A stretch of 64,000 bases of DNA from Hyaloscypha bicolor E (GCF_002865645.1 NW_020194684.1:1937241-2001240); one strand, 5' to 3'; positions 33,180-44,479 are shown, counted from the stretch's first letter. A program made the numbers and translations. Notes: generated from the sequence alone by a model not told the origin.

Positions 33180-33720
33180 ACTTTATACTTGCAAAATCTG
33201 CTTTATATAAAAGTATAACTAATACCATAAAGCTATGGGCAAGTTTATATAAGAAAGGCATAACCGGCAGATCTTACGGGCAAAGAAAGTAAAGCTACGG
33301 GTACAAAAGCGTGGGATATAGGATCCTGTAAACTTGGAGAAGGCACTAGTAAAAGGAGAAGTCTAAAGGAAATAAAGGAAATTCCAGGCTCAATTATAAG
33401 ATAATAAATAGGAATAGGATAAAGAGAAGAAATAATAGGAGATAGAATAAGAGAGGAAATAGGAAGAGAACGATCCGGTAAAAGCTTGCAAATAGTAAGT
33501 AGCAGGGCTAATATATAGCAGTTTACGGACGAGTATAATAGGGGAAAGCGGGAGCAGGAGCGGGAGCAAGAGTAAGAGCAGGAGCAGGAACGGGAGCAAG
33601 AGCAAGAGGAAGCGTAGTACTAGCTTATAACTAGCCAATATTTGAAGATATAAAGGAAGGGGCTTGCGGATAAAGAGAAAGAACTTGCGGACAAAGAGAA
33701 ATCTATAAATAATTAGGAGA
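33180..33720 (+). mobile_element. Possible C-terminal remnant of a pogo/Fot1-type transposase
   Basis: Reading TAG/TAA as mutated CAG/CAA, one frame gives a basic, coiled-coil-like stretch (AKKVKLRVQKRG, then DPVNLEKALVKGEV) like the C-terminal tails of fungal pogo/CENP-B transposases. No catalytic DDE motif is visible. The call is weak and could be any lysine/glutamine-rich transposon tail. A (GGAGCR)n run lies inside it. Confidence 0.25.
33545..33612 (+). repeat. GGAGCA/GGAGCG hexamer-type tandem repeat
   Basis: About eleven units of GGAGCR/AAGAGY type in tandem; low-complexity purine strand. Confidence 0.7.
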
Positions 33721-34353
33721 GACTTGCAAACGAAGAGATATTAATAAATCAATTTGGGACAAGCTAACCCGTAAGTAGGAAACCCTATCCGTAAATACTT
33801 ACTAACCTTTCTCTTAGAATACTACTCTAGTTATAATCAAAAACGCCCCCTTTCTGAATTTGGATAATTCTTTATATACTCTATATGCCGAAAACGGAAG
33901 CAAAAGTCAAATCATTAATGTGGTATTCAAAGAAAGAAGCAAGCAAGAATATCGAGACTTGAAAATAAGCCTATGAGAGACGAGCTTCAAAGACATATAC
34001 AAGTACGTACTAGGAAATCGGGCGAGCAGGAGCTTAGGGAGGCAAGGGCTATAAAACGCTATAGATATCTTATAAAAGACAATAGAAAACAGCCTTTAGA
34101 AGTCAATAATTATTTAAATAAAAGCCTTTAAAAGACTATACGCTTATATGTCACATTAGTACGAGCTTGCGAGTGCAATGTGGCTATATTTTAAAAAAAA
34201 AAGGAGAGGGGGTTAAGTAAGAGAGAGAGCTTAATAAGTAAAAGTAAGGCTTAAAAGGGCCTATAAAAGGGGAGGGAGAGCTTTGCAAGTATAATTAAGG
34301 AGTATAGTAATTTATAAAAATAGAGAGAGAGCTTTATCTAATTAATCTCGAAT

Positions 34354-34437
34354 CGAGATCAGGGCAAAATTAAAACTGGCCCCGGAGCTTGCGTAGGGCC
34401 GCCAGGTTTTAATTTTAGCGAAGCGGCCCAGATCTCG
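34354..34437. repeat. Foldback hairpin, copy B
   Basis: Outer arms CGAGATC (34354-34360) and GATCTCG (34431-34437) pair. Inner arms AAAATTAAAACTGGC and GCCAGGTTTTAATTTT pair around a centre with CCGGAGCTT. It ends 60 bases before the start codon of the HET gene. Confidence 0.65.
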
Positions 34438-34497
34438 TAGATAATAATACCACATCTTTTGCACCCCTAAATAACCACTCCATCACGAAATTTGAGC

Positions 34498-36690
34498 ATG
34501 TGGCGTACTGGGAAGCAAAGTTTGGCTCTCCAATCGTCAGACTCGGTCACGGCGATGAGTGAACTTGAAGATGATAGCATTTGCCTGGCATGCGATTTTC
34601 TCCTGCGAAACAACAGAGACATTGGTTACTCGCATTTCTCCTCAGCTTGGAGATCCCTTGACAGTTCGGATGATTTGGAAGGCATTTGGGGCCCAATAAA
34701 GATTTCCATCGCTGAGTTTGAAAGAGAGTTGATAAATCACGGAACTGGCAGTGGTGTACAAGCAAGACCAAAATGCGCTTTATTCCAACTTCTTCTAAGG
34801 GCCATCGAACTTTCGTTTGACCGCAAGGTATCAGCAAAATATCTGAAAGACGACGCTGTAGTGCTCTCACTCCTGAAAGTTGAGAGAGGCTTCCGGTCCG
34901 AGAAGGGTGCCAAAACTTGCAAGATCGGAATTTCGGATACCGAGCCTCTTGATAGACATAGATTGGCAGCCGATTTTGGTTAGGAGAAGATTCCAGTCAT
35001 GTTATGTGCTTTTATATAGCTAACTGGAGCAGCTCCACAGTTGGCCGAGCAACCGTATTCCAGCGTTGTTCGGCCAGATCCCAGCGGGCCCACAGCGCTG
35101 AAGAAGATAAAGCAGTGGATCGAAAAATGTGAGACTGAATGCACCCATTGCAATGACATCGCAGCACAGTCCTCGACTTCATATCCGACTCGTCTGCTCG
35201 ATGTCAGTCAACCTCCACTTCGGCTGGTCCTAACAGCAAGCCTGAAGCCGGAAGAGCGTCTCCCGTACGTCGCACTAAGCCACTGTTGGGGAGGAAACAG
35301 ATGTTTCACAACGCAACGTGGCACCATATTCAAGAGATTGTGTGGTTTTGCGATGGCGGATCTACCAACCACTTTTCGAGATGCTGTTTCGCTGACCCGA
35401 AGCCTGAATATACGATATCTATGGATCGATTCACTGTGCATCATCCAAGACGATCGACAAGACTGGAGGATCGAGAGCTCGAGGATGTGCGACATGTATT
35501 CGAATGCATACTTAACGATTGCGGCAACCCTGGCTTCTGATGACAGTCAAGGATTCCTACGACACCGCCAAAGCAAACTTGCTTGCATTGATTTGATTTA
35601 TCCGGGCCAAGAGACGATTCGGTTCTTCCTTCAACCAGACAAAGCAAGCAATGGCTATTACAGTGACTCATGCGATGGTCCGCTTCACTCGCGAGCTTGG
35701 ACTTTGCAAGAACGTTTGCTATCCCGTTGCGTCTTAGGCTTTGCATCGAATCAAATGTATTGGGAGTGCCGTGGACATAAACTACAGAAAGAGTCTGGTT
35801 ACCGTAGCACCCCTCCAGGACACTTGAAATTGTTGCGGCCTTTCAAAGTCGATGAGGACCTGCTGGGGCTCTGGCATGGGCTGGTCGAGGAGTACAGCGG
35901 GCGGAATCTATCGGATCCACGGGATAAACTGGTGGCTCTCGAGGGCCTTGTGGAGCGATTTGCAGCAACGTCAGCTGATACTTGCGTCGCTGGTCTTTGG
36001 AAGCGGCACCTGCTCGATGAACTTATGTGGAGACCTTATCCTGGAGGCTCGTACTCTCACCCGGCAGTATATCGCTCACCATCCTGGTCGTGGGCATCTA
36101 TCGATGGACAGGTTTGGTACCATGAGCAAAAAGAGTGGCGAAATGTGAGCCATGCCCTAGTGGAGGAGATACATGTCGAGAGTGGACGTCCAGAGATTAA
36201 ATCAGGCTTTATCACTGTTCAAGGAAGTTTACTTGACCTCGGGGTACCAATTGACCGTCAGCAGGGTTCGAACGTTATTTGCGCGACCATGAATTGGAAC
36301 CCACTCCTCGAATCCAACAGTTCCACAATGGTTTCAATTCGATGTTCGGCAACCATTGATGTTCTATTGGATTCCAAAGAAGACTACTCAATTCATGCGT
36401 ATATTACCACTGGTGTAATTCTCAATATCCAAATACAATCACAGGAGCGCCATAACAACTTGGCAGGATTCGATAAATGCCGAGCAGTGGGATTGCTCTT
36501 ACGACGTTTAGGGCCGGAGAATGGGTTTTACACTTCAACGCACCCTCCTCAAGGCTTTGCAAACTCTTCTCCAGAAACTCTTGGTACATTTGAAAGAATT
36601 GGCGTGTTCGAAAGTGAATGGCTTGATATGTGGACTTTGCAGCAATTATGCACGTATGGCACGAGGCGTGAAAGAATCAAAATCATCTAG
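34498..36690 (+). CDS. Heterokaryon incompatibility (HET) domain protein, 712 aa
   Basis: Two exons, 34498-34978 and 35033-36690, joined by a 54-nt intron (GTTAGG...GCAG with TAGCTAAC branch). The start is the first ATG in frame (MWRTGKQSLALQ). The first 160 residues are polar and unassigned. The HET domain lies at about residues 230-385: LPYVALSHCWGG (about 238-249), ATFRDAV-type segment LPTTFRDAV, then IRYLWIDSLCIIQDD (about 290-305), MYSNAYLTIAA, and RAWTLQERLLSRCVL. The C-terminal part holds the usual PSWSWASIDG and ends with WLDMWTLQQL. HET proteins act in non-self recognition and can trigger cell death on fusion of unlike hyphae. The gene is intact although it starts within 60 bases of the AT-rich island, and its own codons show no RIP damage. 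Confidence 0.88.
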
Positions 36691-37000
36691 AAAGTCGCTA
36701 CCATCCCTGGAAAGGGAGGAAATTGAAAAGTTGAAGATTCAAACTCATTCCATGGACTCAAAAGCCGCACTAGCTAAAAGAACTTGATCCCCCAGACTCG
36801 GTATTGAGAATACGCTCGCACCCTCCTTGCCTTATCCTTTAGCATTGGTCTTAGGGGGACCATTGGCGGTGAAGGATTAACCTTGTTACCCTGTTAGTGG
36901 AATCCCGTCGCTATTGTGCAGACTGCATTGACCATTTCGTCCTTTATCATAGCAGCATCAGGATGTAGGTCACCTTGTTCCTAGCCATATGCAGCGCTGG
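36691..37000. other. 3' flank of the HET gene
   Basis: No gene. This is the convergent spacer between the HET gene and the ankyrin fragment. Confidence 0.5.
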
Positions 37001-37393
37001 CTATAAAGAATTGTCAACCGCATCGATATCTAGATCAAAAACACCCCCTTGAGGAATGAAATCGAGCAGCAGCCGCAGCGCTGTGACGTGGTTGTGCTGG
37101 GCCGCTAAGTGCAGTGCTGTCCGTCCTGTGTTATCCGTCGCCATGGCATTTGCTCCCTTATCAAGCAATAGTTGTACCACCGTATTACGCCCCTTCTCAG
37201 CTGCCTGGTGTAGCGCCGTCTCTCCTTCAGAGCCTACCATTTCCGCGTCGGCCCCCCTGTGTAGTAGTACTCGCGCTACCGCCTCGTGCCCATTCATGGC
37301 TGCCAGGTGTAGCACCGTCTGACCCTCCCAATCTACAGCTGCAACATCGGCTCCTTTGTCTAGTAGCAGCCGCGCCGAAGATGTCGCTACCAT
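37001..37393 (-). pseudogene. Ankyrin-repeat fragment, 130 aa
   Basis: From the ATG at 37393 the frame encodes three full and two partial ankyrin repeats (LLLDKGADVAAVDWEGQTVL, then ETALHQAAEKGRNTVV and GRTALHLAAQHNHVTALRLL). It ends shortly after in FDLDIDAVDNSL. The open frame upstream of the ATG is proline/histidine-rich and not ankyrin-like. The piece therefore looks like the severed 3' end of a larger ankyrin protein, of the kind that joins HET or NACHT domains in fungi. It lies convergent to the HET gene with 310 bases between them. Whether it is transcribed is unknown. Confidence 0.65.
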
Positions 37394-37486
37394 GAAAACG
37401 TCCCTGTGGAGACAGTACCTGCGTGCTGCCACTGCTAGGAGACGGGACCCTTGTAAGTTAAAAGTGGCAAGGAAATGGCGGGATAG

Positions 37487-37525
37487 TGGGAAATGGGTGG
37501 GAAATGGGTGGGAAATGGGTGGTGA
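37487..37525 (+). repeat. Short tandem repeat, GGGAAATGGGT unit
   Basis: Three to four copies of an 11-base unit in tandem just upstream (on the minus strand) of the ankyrin fragment. Confidence 0.7.
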
Positions 37526-37959
37526 ATGTGGCGAGAAAAATGTATGGAACAACAGCTAAATCATACGCAAAGGGTGGTGAAAGGGTGGTGAAAGGGCGTG
37601 AGTTTGAACGTCAAGCCCTCAGTGGATCGATAGAGCGGCTGAGAAAGCGAAACGTCCCCGGAGCAGCTAGGAGGTCGCCACCGCCAAAGCTATCCGGTAA
37701 AAAAAAAAAACAAAAAAGTCCCCACTCGCTCCCCAATGGGGAGCGTAACCCGATTCGGGTTTTCAGCCAGCTAACAAAATGGAAATCTCTCCCAGCGTGA
37801 ACGAGTAGCGTTCAGGAGCGTTTCACTCGGCTCATGCTCTTAACAGTAAGCTCCAAAAAATTTTACGAATGAAAGAAGGCGCATGCTCGCTAACGTGGGA
37901 AGTTGAATCATGGCCGGAAGTTAAATCAGTTTATCCCAGTCTTCCGAGCCAGAGCTTCA

Positions 37960-38100
37960 AAGTTCCGGCCCCCGTGGCATCCTAACCTTCAAAGAAAAAT
38001 GGTGGCCAGTGTCAACTCCAGACTGGGACAACAAAAAAGGCATCGGTCACGGCAGGGGAAATCAAGGGTTCGATCTGGCTGTGTAAATCAAATAAAATGT
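37960..38100 (+). pseudogene. Copy of the 5' end of a Zn2Cys6 factor gene
   Basis: The translated piece carries RPPWHPNLQRKM and KSRVRSGCV. The Zn2Cys6 gene at 38990-41148 has, in the opposite orientation, RPPSHPNLRRKM (upstream of and across its start) and KSRVRSGCVTC. Even the 5' untranslated part is shared, so this is a DNA-level duplication. The frame stops soon after the first zinc-binding cysteine, and no rest of the gene follows. Confidence 0.6.
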
Positions 38101-38307
38101 AGAAATACTCCGCTATAATACATCGTTTTCCCCCGCGTCCTTAATGGGATTCGATCTCCGTTGAAGAACCAATAGATGCCCCCTCTTCTATCTCCCTTAT
38201 GACCTTTCTTCCACCGCGCCGATCAAAATCAACCACCCACCACCAAATCTCTTTCCCTGAGAACAGGTTAGTTGCCATTAAGCCAGAGCAAAAAAGACGT
38301 ATTATCG

Positions 38308-38532
38308 CTATGACGGAAAGATAGAAGGGATTTGCAAACCTACTCGGCGAAAAAATAAGACCCTGCTGCTAAACTTATTTGTACAGGGCCGACAAGTCTT
38401 TAACTTGCAATACTTGCACTCAAAGATATACCAATGAGGGCCAGAGTGGCACATGGAACAGACCCATTGAATGAGCGTTGATTCGGATTTGAGGAGGTTG
38501 AATGAATGGTTACAGTAACCAGGAAGAGCCAT
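38308..38532 (-). CDS. Small cysteine-rich protein, 74 aa or longer
   Basis: From the ATG at 38532 the frame reads MALPGYCNHSFNLLKSES, then a compact cysteine block, WVCSMCHSGPHWYIFECKYC followed by CRPC. Two CxxC pairs and a third suggest a small zinc-binding fold. The open frame extends to 38658 without an ATG, so an upstream exon is possible. I have a vague memory of similar small fungal proteins but cannot name the family. There is no signal peptide in this model, so a secreted effector is not supported. Confidence 0.4.
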   Translation of the reverse strand: MALPGYCNHSFNLLKSESTLIQWVCSMCHSGPHWYIFECKYCKLKTCRPCTNKFSSRVLFFRRVGLQIPSIFPS

Positions 38533-38989
38533 TTTGAGAGTGATGAGAACGTGATCCGGATAAAGTGTGATATAGAGAGGCAGGATCGCAGTTTTGAAGC
38601 TTCGAGCTGAGACACCAGGGGGAGGACCAGAATATCCGGAGTCCTTTATATCTCCCAATTTATTAGCTGGAAGCTAGTCACTGAAAGAGACTGTGTGAAA
38701 GATAGGGGGTGGAGACACCGAACCATTTTCCTCAACACCACGACCCCTAATTTGCACTTTGCTTGACTCATTTCAATGCAGGTTTCAGGCGTGAAGACAC
38801 ACTACTCACCTATCCCCCTCAGTTACACAATCAAGCTGGATCACTTGGACCTGCAATCTGGCTAATTCGAAGGAGATTGGCGTGATTATTAACGTCATTG
38901 CTTGAATTTACATGTTCAACCCTCTCAAATCAGAGGTGGTAAATCTTGTGTCTCCATAACTCCAAAATGCTCTCTAATTCTCAAATGTT

Positions 38990-41148
38990 TTAAAACGTAA
39001 TAGAATGGAGCACTTCTCTTCTCGCATTTCCATCTTCCCCAGTGAGTTCTGAGCAATACAGATCTGCTGTTCGCATGTGCTGTCCAGGTACATGCTTGAT
39101 GAGTCTCAATCTCGCAGGATCAGGTATGAATCCATCAATCATCCTCAGTTCTTCCTTGTCCATTAGCCACTTCGAGATCTTCGCAGCAACTGGTGTATCG
39201 AACCATCCTGCTCTCTCTGTGCACTGATGTAACAAGTCAATAGCTGCTCGGCGTACCGTGGGCTCTCTGCAATAATGTGAAAGGCTGAATAGTGAAGCAC
39301 CTAGAGTCATGTCGAAATTGAAATTCACCTTTCTTGTAATCAGCTCGTTCGCCAGACTGTTAACGAGGTTGTAGTCCAGTAAGTAAGCATTGGTGTACAT
39401 CTCGCTATCTGACGGACCTTGTGAGATTGTCCAACGGCAAGCTAGAGCTCTAATCATGAGGATGTTTGCTAGCAGGTATTTCTTCGATCCAGGCTCTTGT
39501 CTAGAGCTTTGGAAAATAGGCTCGAATGAGCGGAAAAACTGCTCTATGGCAGTCCTGAACCCTTGTAACTCATGCTTCGAGTACTGGGCGTTATTTCCAT
39601 CATAGCATGGCGGAGAGTGTTGTTCTCTGATATTTTTGATGGCGTGAGAGTATAGGACCCGCCGCATAACTAAATCACAGAATCTGTATGCCTCGTTAAC
39701 GGATATAAATGGGCTGCGGGTACTTGGAAATACTTGTGGTGCTTTTCGATCGGGTTGAAGACCCCTACAGAGTAGGACTTGGTAGTCTAGACGTTGGAAT
39801 GCGTCTAAGAGGTCGTTGTCAAGGTAAAACGACCGAGATGTAACGTTCCTTACATTAGACCACTCATCTGTCTTATCTGCTGGCTCTTTCTGTTGTTCTG
39901 CTGCCCATTTAAGCAGAACCGCTACGCCAATTTCCGCTTGCGTAATCGCGTCCTCGTTGTTGCCGATGTATGTCTCGAAGCAAGTAGTAAGAAGGGTAAA
40001 GATCAATACGAGTCGAAGACGAGACTCTGAATAACTTGCTTTAGCTTTCTGCATGAATTGGTATATGGCTTCGTCATATCGTTGTAAGGCGAAAATGTGG
40101 TGACCTTCACTATCTACCGTTGTATCTGACTGAGCATACTAATGGAGAGCTTCGATAGCGATCACTGCGTTCATAGCCCATTCTTCCTCATGGCAAGCTT
40201 GGGGTACGATGCGGTCCCAAAGGGAAGACTCGTGATATCCAGATAGCTGGGCAGCCGTGCTCTCTAGGAAGATTGCGAAGTATTGATGCTCAATTGTGTT
40301 CTTGAATTTAGGACCTGCGGATGGCTGGACAACGAGTTGGTAGGAAGTGGTGGGGATGGCGTGTGCGTATTCTTCTTGGCTGCTTGTGGTTTGTCGTGGT
40401 TGCGGAACAGTTTGGGGAGCAGAGGGTTGTCGTCGGCTTGAATTGGGGAGTTGTTGGACTCGGACGGTTGTTACCTCATCGCCGATGGAGGAAAGGGAGG
40501 AGGAGGACCGTTGAGTTATTTCTACCCAGGATTAGCAGAGCGTCTAGGATGGGGAGGGCATCTTACCTTTATTCCGTAGCGGTAGAGGAATTCCTGATGA
40601 GCGTGCCATGTTTTCTGACTGATCGCTTTGCGCTAAGGCAACTTGCCGGGGCAGATTGTCGTTTTGAAGAGGAGGCATGGTGGTGAAGGTGGGGTTGGAG
40701 AGCATTCTTGGTATAGCGACTCGTGAGTTCTTGCCGGTGCTTCGAGTCGAAACAGGATTTGAGGGACGTCTTCGTGCCAAAGTATTGTACCAGTATCCAT
40801 CACACTCATAGCCGGCACTCGCACACCTATCTGCAAGATTGAATAATCAGCTCGGGTTTTCTTGAAGGTATGAGAGGAGGATACTGATGTGTTGAAATGA
40901 AGGGATAAAAGAATCAAGAGCTCGAACCGCAAACAGGCTTCCTCTCATCGCATTTTACGCGTCGAATCCTGCGACAATCTGTCAATAAGAAAAGGGCAAG
41001 GAGAGTTAGCCCAACTTCGAAGACGTACTTGCCTAGACGTTGGTCAGTTCTGGTCATGTATCCATCCCGAGAGTAAATAATGAAACTCACAAGTTACACA
41101 GCCAGATCGAACCCTTGATTTCACTGCTCTTGAGCGGATGTTGGTCAT
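38990..41148 (-). pseudogene. Zn2Cys6 transcription factor (Fungal_trans_2 type) with one premature TAG
   Basis: Minus-strand exons: 41148-41091, 41032-41029 (4 nt), 40968-40928, 40830-40567 and 40521-38990, with introns of 58, 60, 97 and 45 nt. All joins are frame-perfect. The assembled N-terminus has the complete binuclear zinc cluster, with Cys at residues 17, 20, 27, 34, 37 and 44 (GCVTCKIRRVKC, then CDRCASAGYEC). The second cysteine and part of K21 come from the 4-nt microexon GCAA. A disordered linker is followed by the DUF3468-like region (HQYFAIFLESTAAQLSGY, then WAMNAVIAIEALH). The frame then meets TAG at 40141-40139, where Gln (CAG) would fit, and stays open to 38990 (KWLMDKEELRMIDGF). 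The factor would bind DNA and regulate unknown targets; as it stands it is truncated after the zinc cluster and the start of the regulatory domain. Confidence 0.75.
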
Positions 41149-41990
41149 TTTCCTTCGAAGGTTGGGATGCGACGGAGGCCGGAGTAGAATCATCAACAGC
41201 CATCCCTGCGAAGACGCGGAGGAAAGAACACGAAATACCCCGCAAATAGTGGCGCATTTCTGGAACATCTAGGGTTCACCGAGAAACACCTGCAGCCGTG
41301 AACATTTGCTTCCAGAAGATTACTGAAAGGGGTGAATGAATCTCTTGTTCGTTAAGGAGTATCACAAGATGCCAGTCTCGAGCAAATCATACTCTGATTC
41401 TGGGACTCAAATTTCAATTCACTGTCATCAGCCCTATCGTGGAATCACCCAACCGCTTCAGTGCGTTGCACTAGCACCCCCATATCGGCCTGGAAACTCG
41501 GAAAAGAAAATCAAGGATATGTCTCATTGTAAGAGTCAGTCGGTGGGTCAAGGCCGATTATAGGAGATAGGGGGAGCAGACCTGCCGCGGACACGCCAAA
41601 GGGGACCTTTACCAGCGACGGCTCCGGAATTACCGTGCTTTTGATGTCGACGCTATCTCATTGGCTAGGTAGCAATACGAGGCGCGAAGCATTCCCGGAG
41701 ATACATGTGGCTGGTCTTAATGGTAAGCAAAAGGAAATCCAAAACAGATCATCCCTCTGCAGAGTACCCACTGTGCAGCGACCTCCTCCCAAGTTGAGAT
41801 GAGGCACATAAAGCCACGCCTTCATGATCGAGTCTAGTATGAAGGCACAGCGGGCATATGTGGGGTGTCCACTTGTCGGAAGATCCGCCATTGGGCCAGG
41901 AACTCCCTCTCCAAACAGGACGCCATAGGTCGCTTTTGAAATTGTGCCGCCGGTGTGGGAGTGCATGACACCTGGTGGAAGCTAGTACGG

Positions 41991-42039
41991 ATTTGGGGGT
42001 ATGGAATAAGACCGGGGTTTATGTTCCATACCCCCAAAT
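41991..42039. repeat. Perfect 16-bp inverted repeat with 17-nt loop
   Basis: ATTTGGGGGTATGGAA at 41991-42006 is exactly complementary to 42024-42039. The surroundings are not AT-rich, so this is not expected by chance. It could be a terminator-like or foldback structure. Confidence 0.8.
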
Positions 42040-42358
42040 TCAGCGACGCGACAAACTGGACCTCTCTCCTCGACTCCCCTCTTCCAAAGCCCAGCATGAC
42101 TGCCAATCTCGTCAAAAACGATTTCGACATCTGCTCAGAGGATTCTCAATATGCCCTTCATGGCGAAAACGAGAATGCAATACGATTTTCAACAACCGTC
42201 TCTCTACACGCTGGATTCAAATCTGTAGTATCACAAGCAGGGTAAGGAATCCAGAGCCATTCGTGTTCAAAGCTAACAATTCATTGCAGAGTTGCCGTCA
42301 CGAACAGCCAAATCAAGACTGACTAAGCATTATACGAATCAAAATCAAATCAAATCAA

Positions 42359-42376
42359 ATCATGAATATTCATGAT
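42359..42376. repeat. 18-bp perfect palindrome after an AAATC tandem run
   Basis: ATCATGAATATTCATGAT is self-complementary. It directly follows a short (AAATC)n run at about 42338-42360. Confidence 0.7.
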
Positions 42377-44254
42377 TCGCCTTAACTAATCGATTTTTTT
42401 TGACACACTGACTCCAATATATATATTAGCTCGGTACTCTAAATGACACAAGCGAACTTGCATACCCTGTGTTGTTTCCTTCCAGCGAGGGGTCTCCTTG
42501 AAAGCAGTCATAAGCAGGACAATCTCTTTTGGAAGAAGAGAAATATCAGGATTCCCATTGAAATCTATGCTCATACAGATTGATTTCGATATATTATCAA
42601 TCGAATAAAGGTTTCTCTGTAAGAACAGTACTCAAAAAAGGTTATACGCGAGTCTCTGCATCGCTTCCTTGTCTGATATGAAAAGCCTTTTAGTTAAGAG
42701 AGCCAAAATTTCCTCCTTCGACAGGCTCACCGGCCTGTCACGATAATACTTTGCATGTGCATGTAGGTAGTTCTGAAAAGTCTTCAACTTTGATCCGATT
42801 CTGCTATCTAGGGTAAACGATGGTTAACTATATAGTTAGATCGGCTACTCCCGATCGCGAATAACTTTTTGTATTTCTATTAGATTTTGAATGCGATTTT
42901 TCCTGATTTAGAAGTGTTAATATTTAACGTATTTTCAGCGTATGTGAGGTTAATTTGCTTCGTGGCGGGGTAAAGTGCACGGCCAGGGTGGTTAGAAATG
43001 GTTACCCATCGTTTACCCTAACTGCTATCCTCCTTTTAGTTGTGCAAGGTAGTAATCGAGGTTGATTAATGTGGTGCGATACTTCTCATTGCGGGATGGA
43101 GGTTTCTTTAATCTCAAACCAGCCATCTTCTCCAGAAGTCGTTCGCTGAAAGATTTCTTCAGTATAGAATCTTCTTCCATGGTTGAGAATAGATGGGCAA
43201 CAAAATCCGAACAACAATGCGTTCGATTTGGTCCAAAAAATTGCTGGCTAACCCGGCTGAAGTATGGCCAAGAGATGGCTTGCTATGCTGGCACCAGTAA
43301 AATAATCCACCATGCGGGCGTTCTCAAAAGAGGGGTTGCTGCCTATCTGCACCACCCCACATCAGGCTGTGTAAGCGCCAAGCTAAATACCAGGAAACTG
43401 CAGCAGTTCGTATTTGAAAAAGCCGTACGCACAGCCTTCCTGTCTGCCCAAGCCACAAATTCTAGGCACTGCAGCGTCTGCAGTGGAATGTGGGCGGAAC
43501 AGTCTTTACCTACTTGTGCTTCCATTCTTTGATATCATTTCTTGTGTCGAAACAGCTCCAATATGTCGTCGATGGAGCCGGAAATCATTGTCGGAATTGA
43601 CTTTGGAATGAATTTTACTGGTGAGTACTCCGAATAATTGGCATCGTCGTTGTTTCTAATCTTATGCCTTCGCAGGTGTTGCATATTCCAATAGGAATAT
43701 GCTGCAGCCGAAGGTCATTCAAAAATGGCCTGGAAAACTTCACGAATCCTCACGGAAGGTGCCTTCGATTATTCGCTATGCAAGCCCTGGAGTCGATCCT
43801 GAATGGGGGTTTCCCTGCCTATTTAACGATGATAAGAAAGAGTGGTTCAAGCAGTGGCTAGATCCAGAATTTTTGGATCAGCTTCGGACCGCTGAACCCG
43901 AAGCAGATCTTCCCTCCACTGCAGAAGTCAGAAAATGGTACAGAGACTACATGCGATGCATTTACCTCTACATCAGTAGCGTGCTTCAGACCCAAATTGG
44001 TGCCTGGGATTCCAAGCGTATTGAGTTTCTCTTCAGCCTACAGTCTGTCCGACCCAAACACGACAAAACGGTCGCTCTTTTATGCCCATAATAACTTTTC
44101 AACCACAACCTTCATTAATTTATACTAAGTGATGCGATTATAGAATAGAACCAGGCGAAAAATACCTATTAATCAGATTTTTGATATAATTTGTGGTTCA
44201 TTAATAATTAAGGCCTAAAGTGCACGGACCCTTTTTACTTTTTTGATTTTTCGT

Positions 44255-44283
44255 CATACAAAGCGCAAAAATATTTGCTCGCT
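44255..44283 (+). repeat. 29-bp direct repeat inside the transposon, copy 1
   Basis: The 29 bases from CATACAAAGCGC to TTGCTCGCT recur exactly at 45207-45235 in the same orientation. They may bound a nested insertion of about 920 bases. Confidence 0.8.
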
Positions 44284-44479
44284 AAGGTCACGTGAGCCCG
44301 GACTTCAAGGAGAGATTAGGGCATCTCACCAGCCTTATTATTAATAAAATAATAATAATTAAGCCCTATAATCTTAATTGAACCTTCCTAAGTACTAAAT
44401 ATAGCTTTTTCTAGTGCCATATATTATATATATATGGTGGGACTATAATTAAATAGGTTTCAAGCTTACTTTTAGCTGA

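Larger units (their letters stand above)
41149..43562. other. 2.4-kb region without a supported gene
   Basis: Open frames are short, overlap on both strands and lack domain signatures. The region includes a perfect inverted repeat at 41991-42039 and a palindrome at 42359-42376 (separate entries). The last 500 bases are the upstream region of the Hsp70-like pseudogene. Confidence 0.5.

Noticed and set aside
33390..33638. Leucine-rich minus-strand ORF in the AT-rich island
   Set aside because: It is the complement of the GGAGCR/AAGAGY repeat and is pure low complexity.
43062..43532. 156-codon + strand ORF ahead of the Hsp70-like gene
   Set aside because: No domain pattern, uneven composition and overlapping frames on the other strand; it is more likely the upstream untranslated region.
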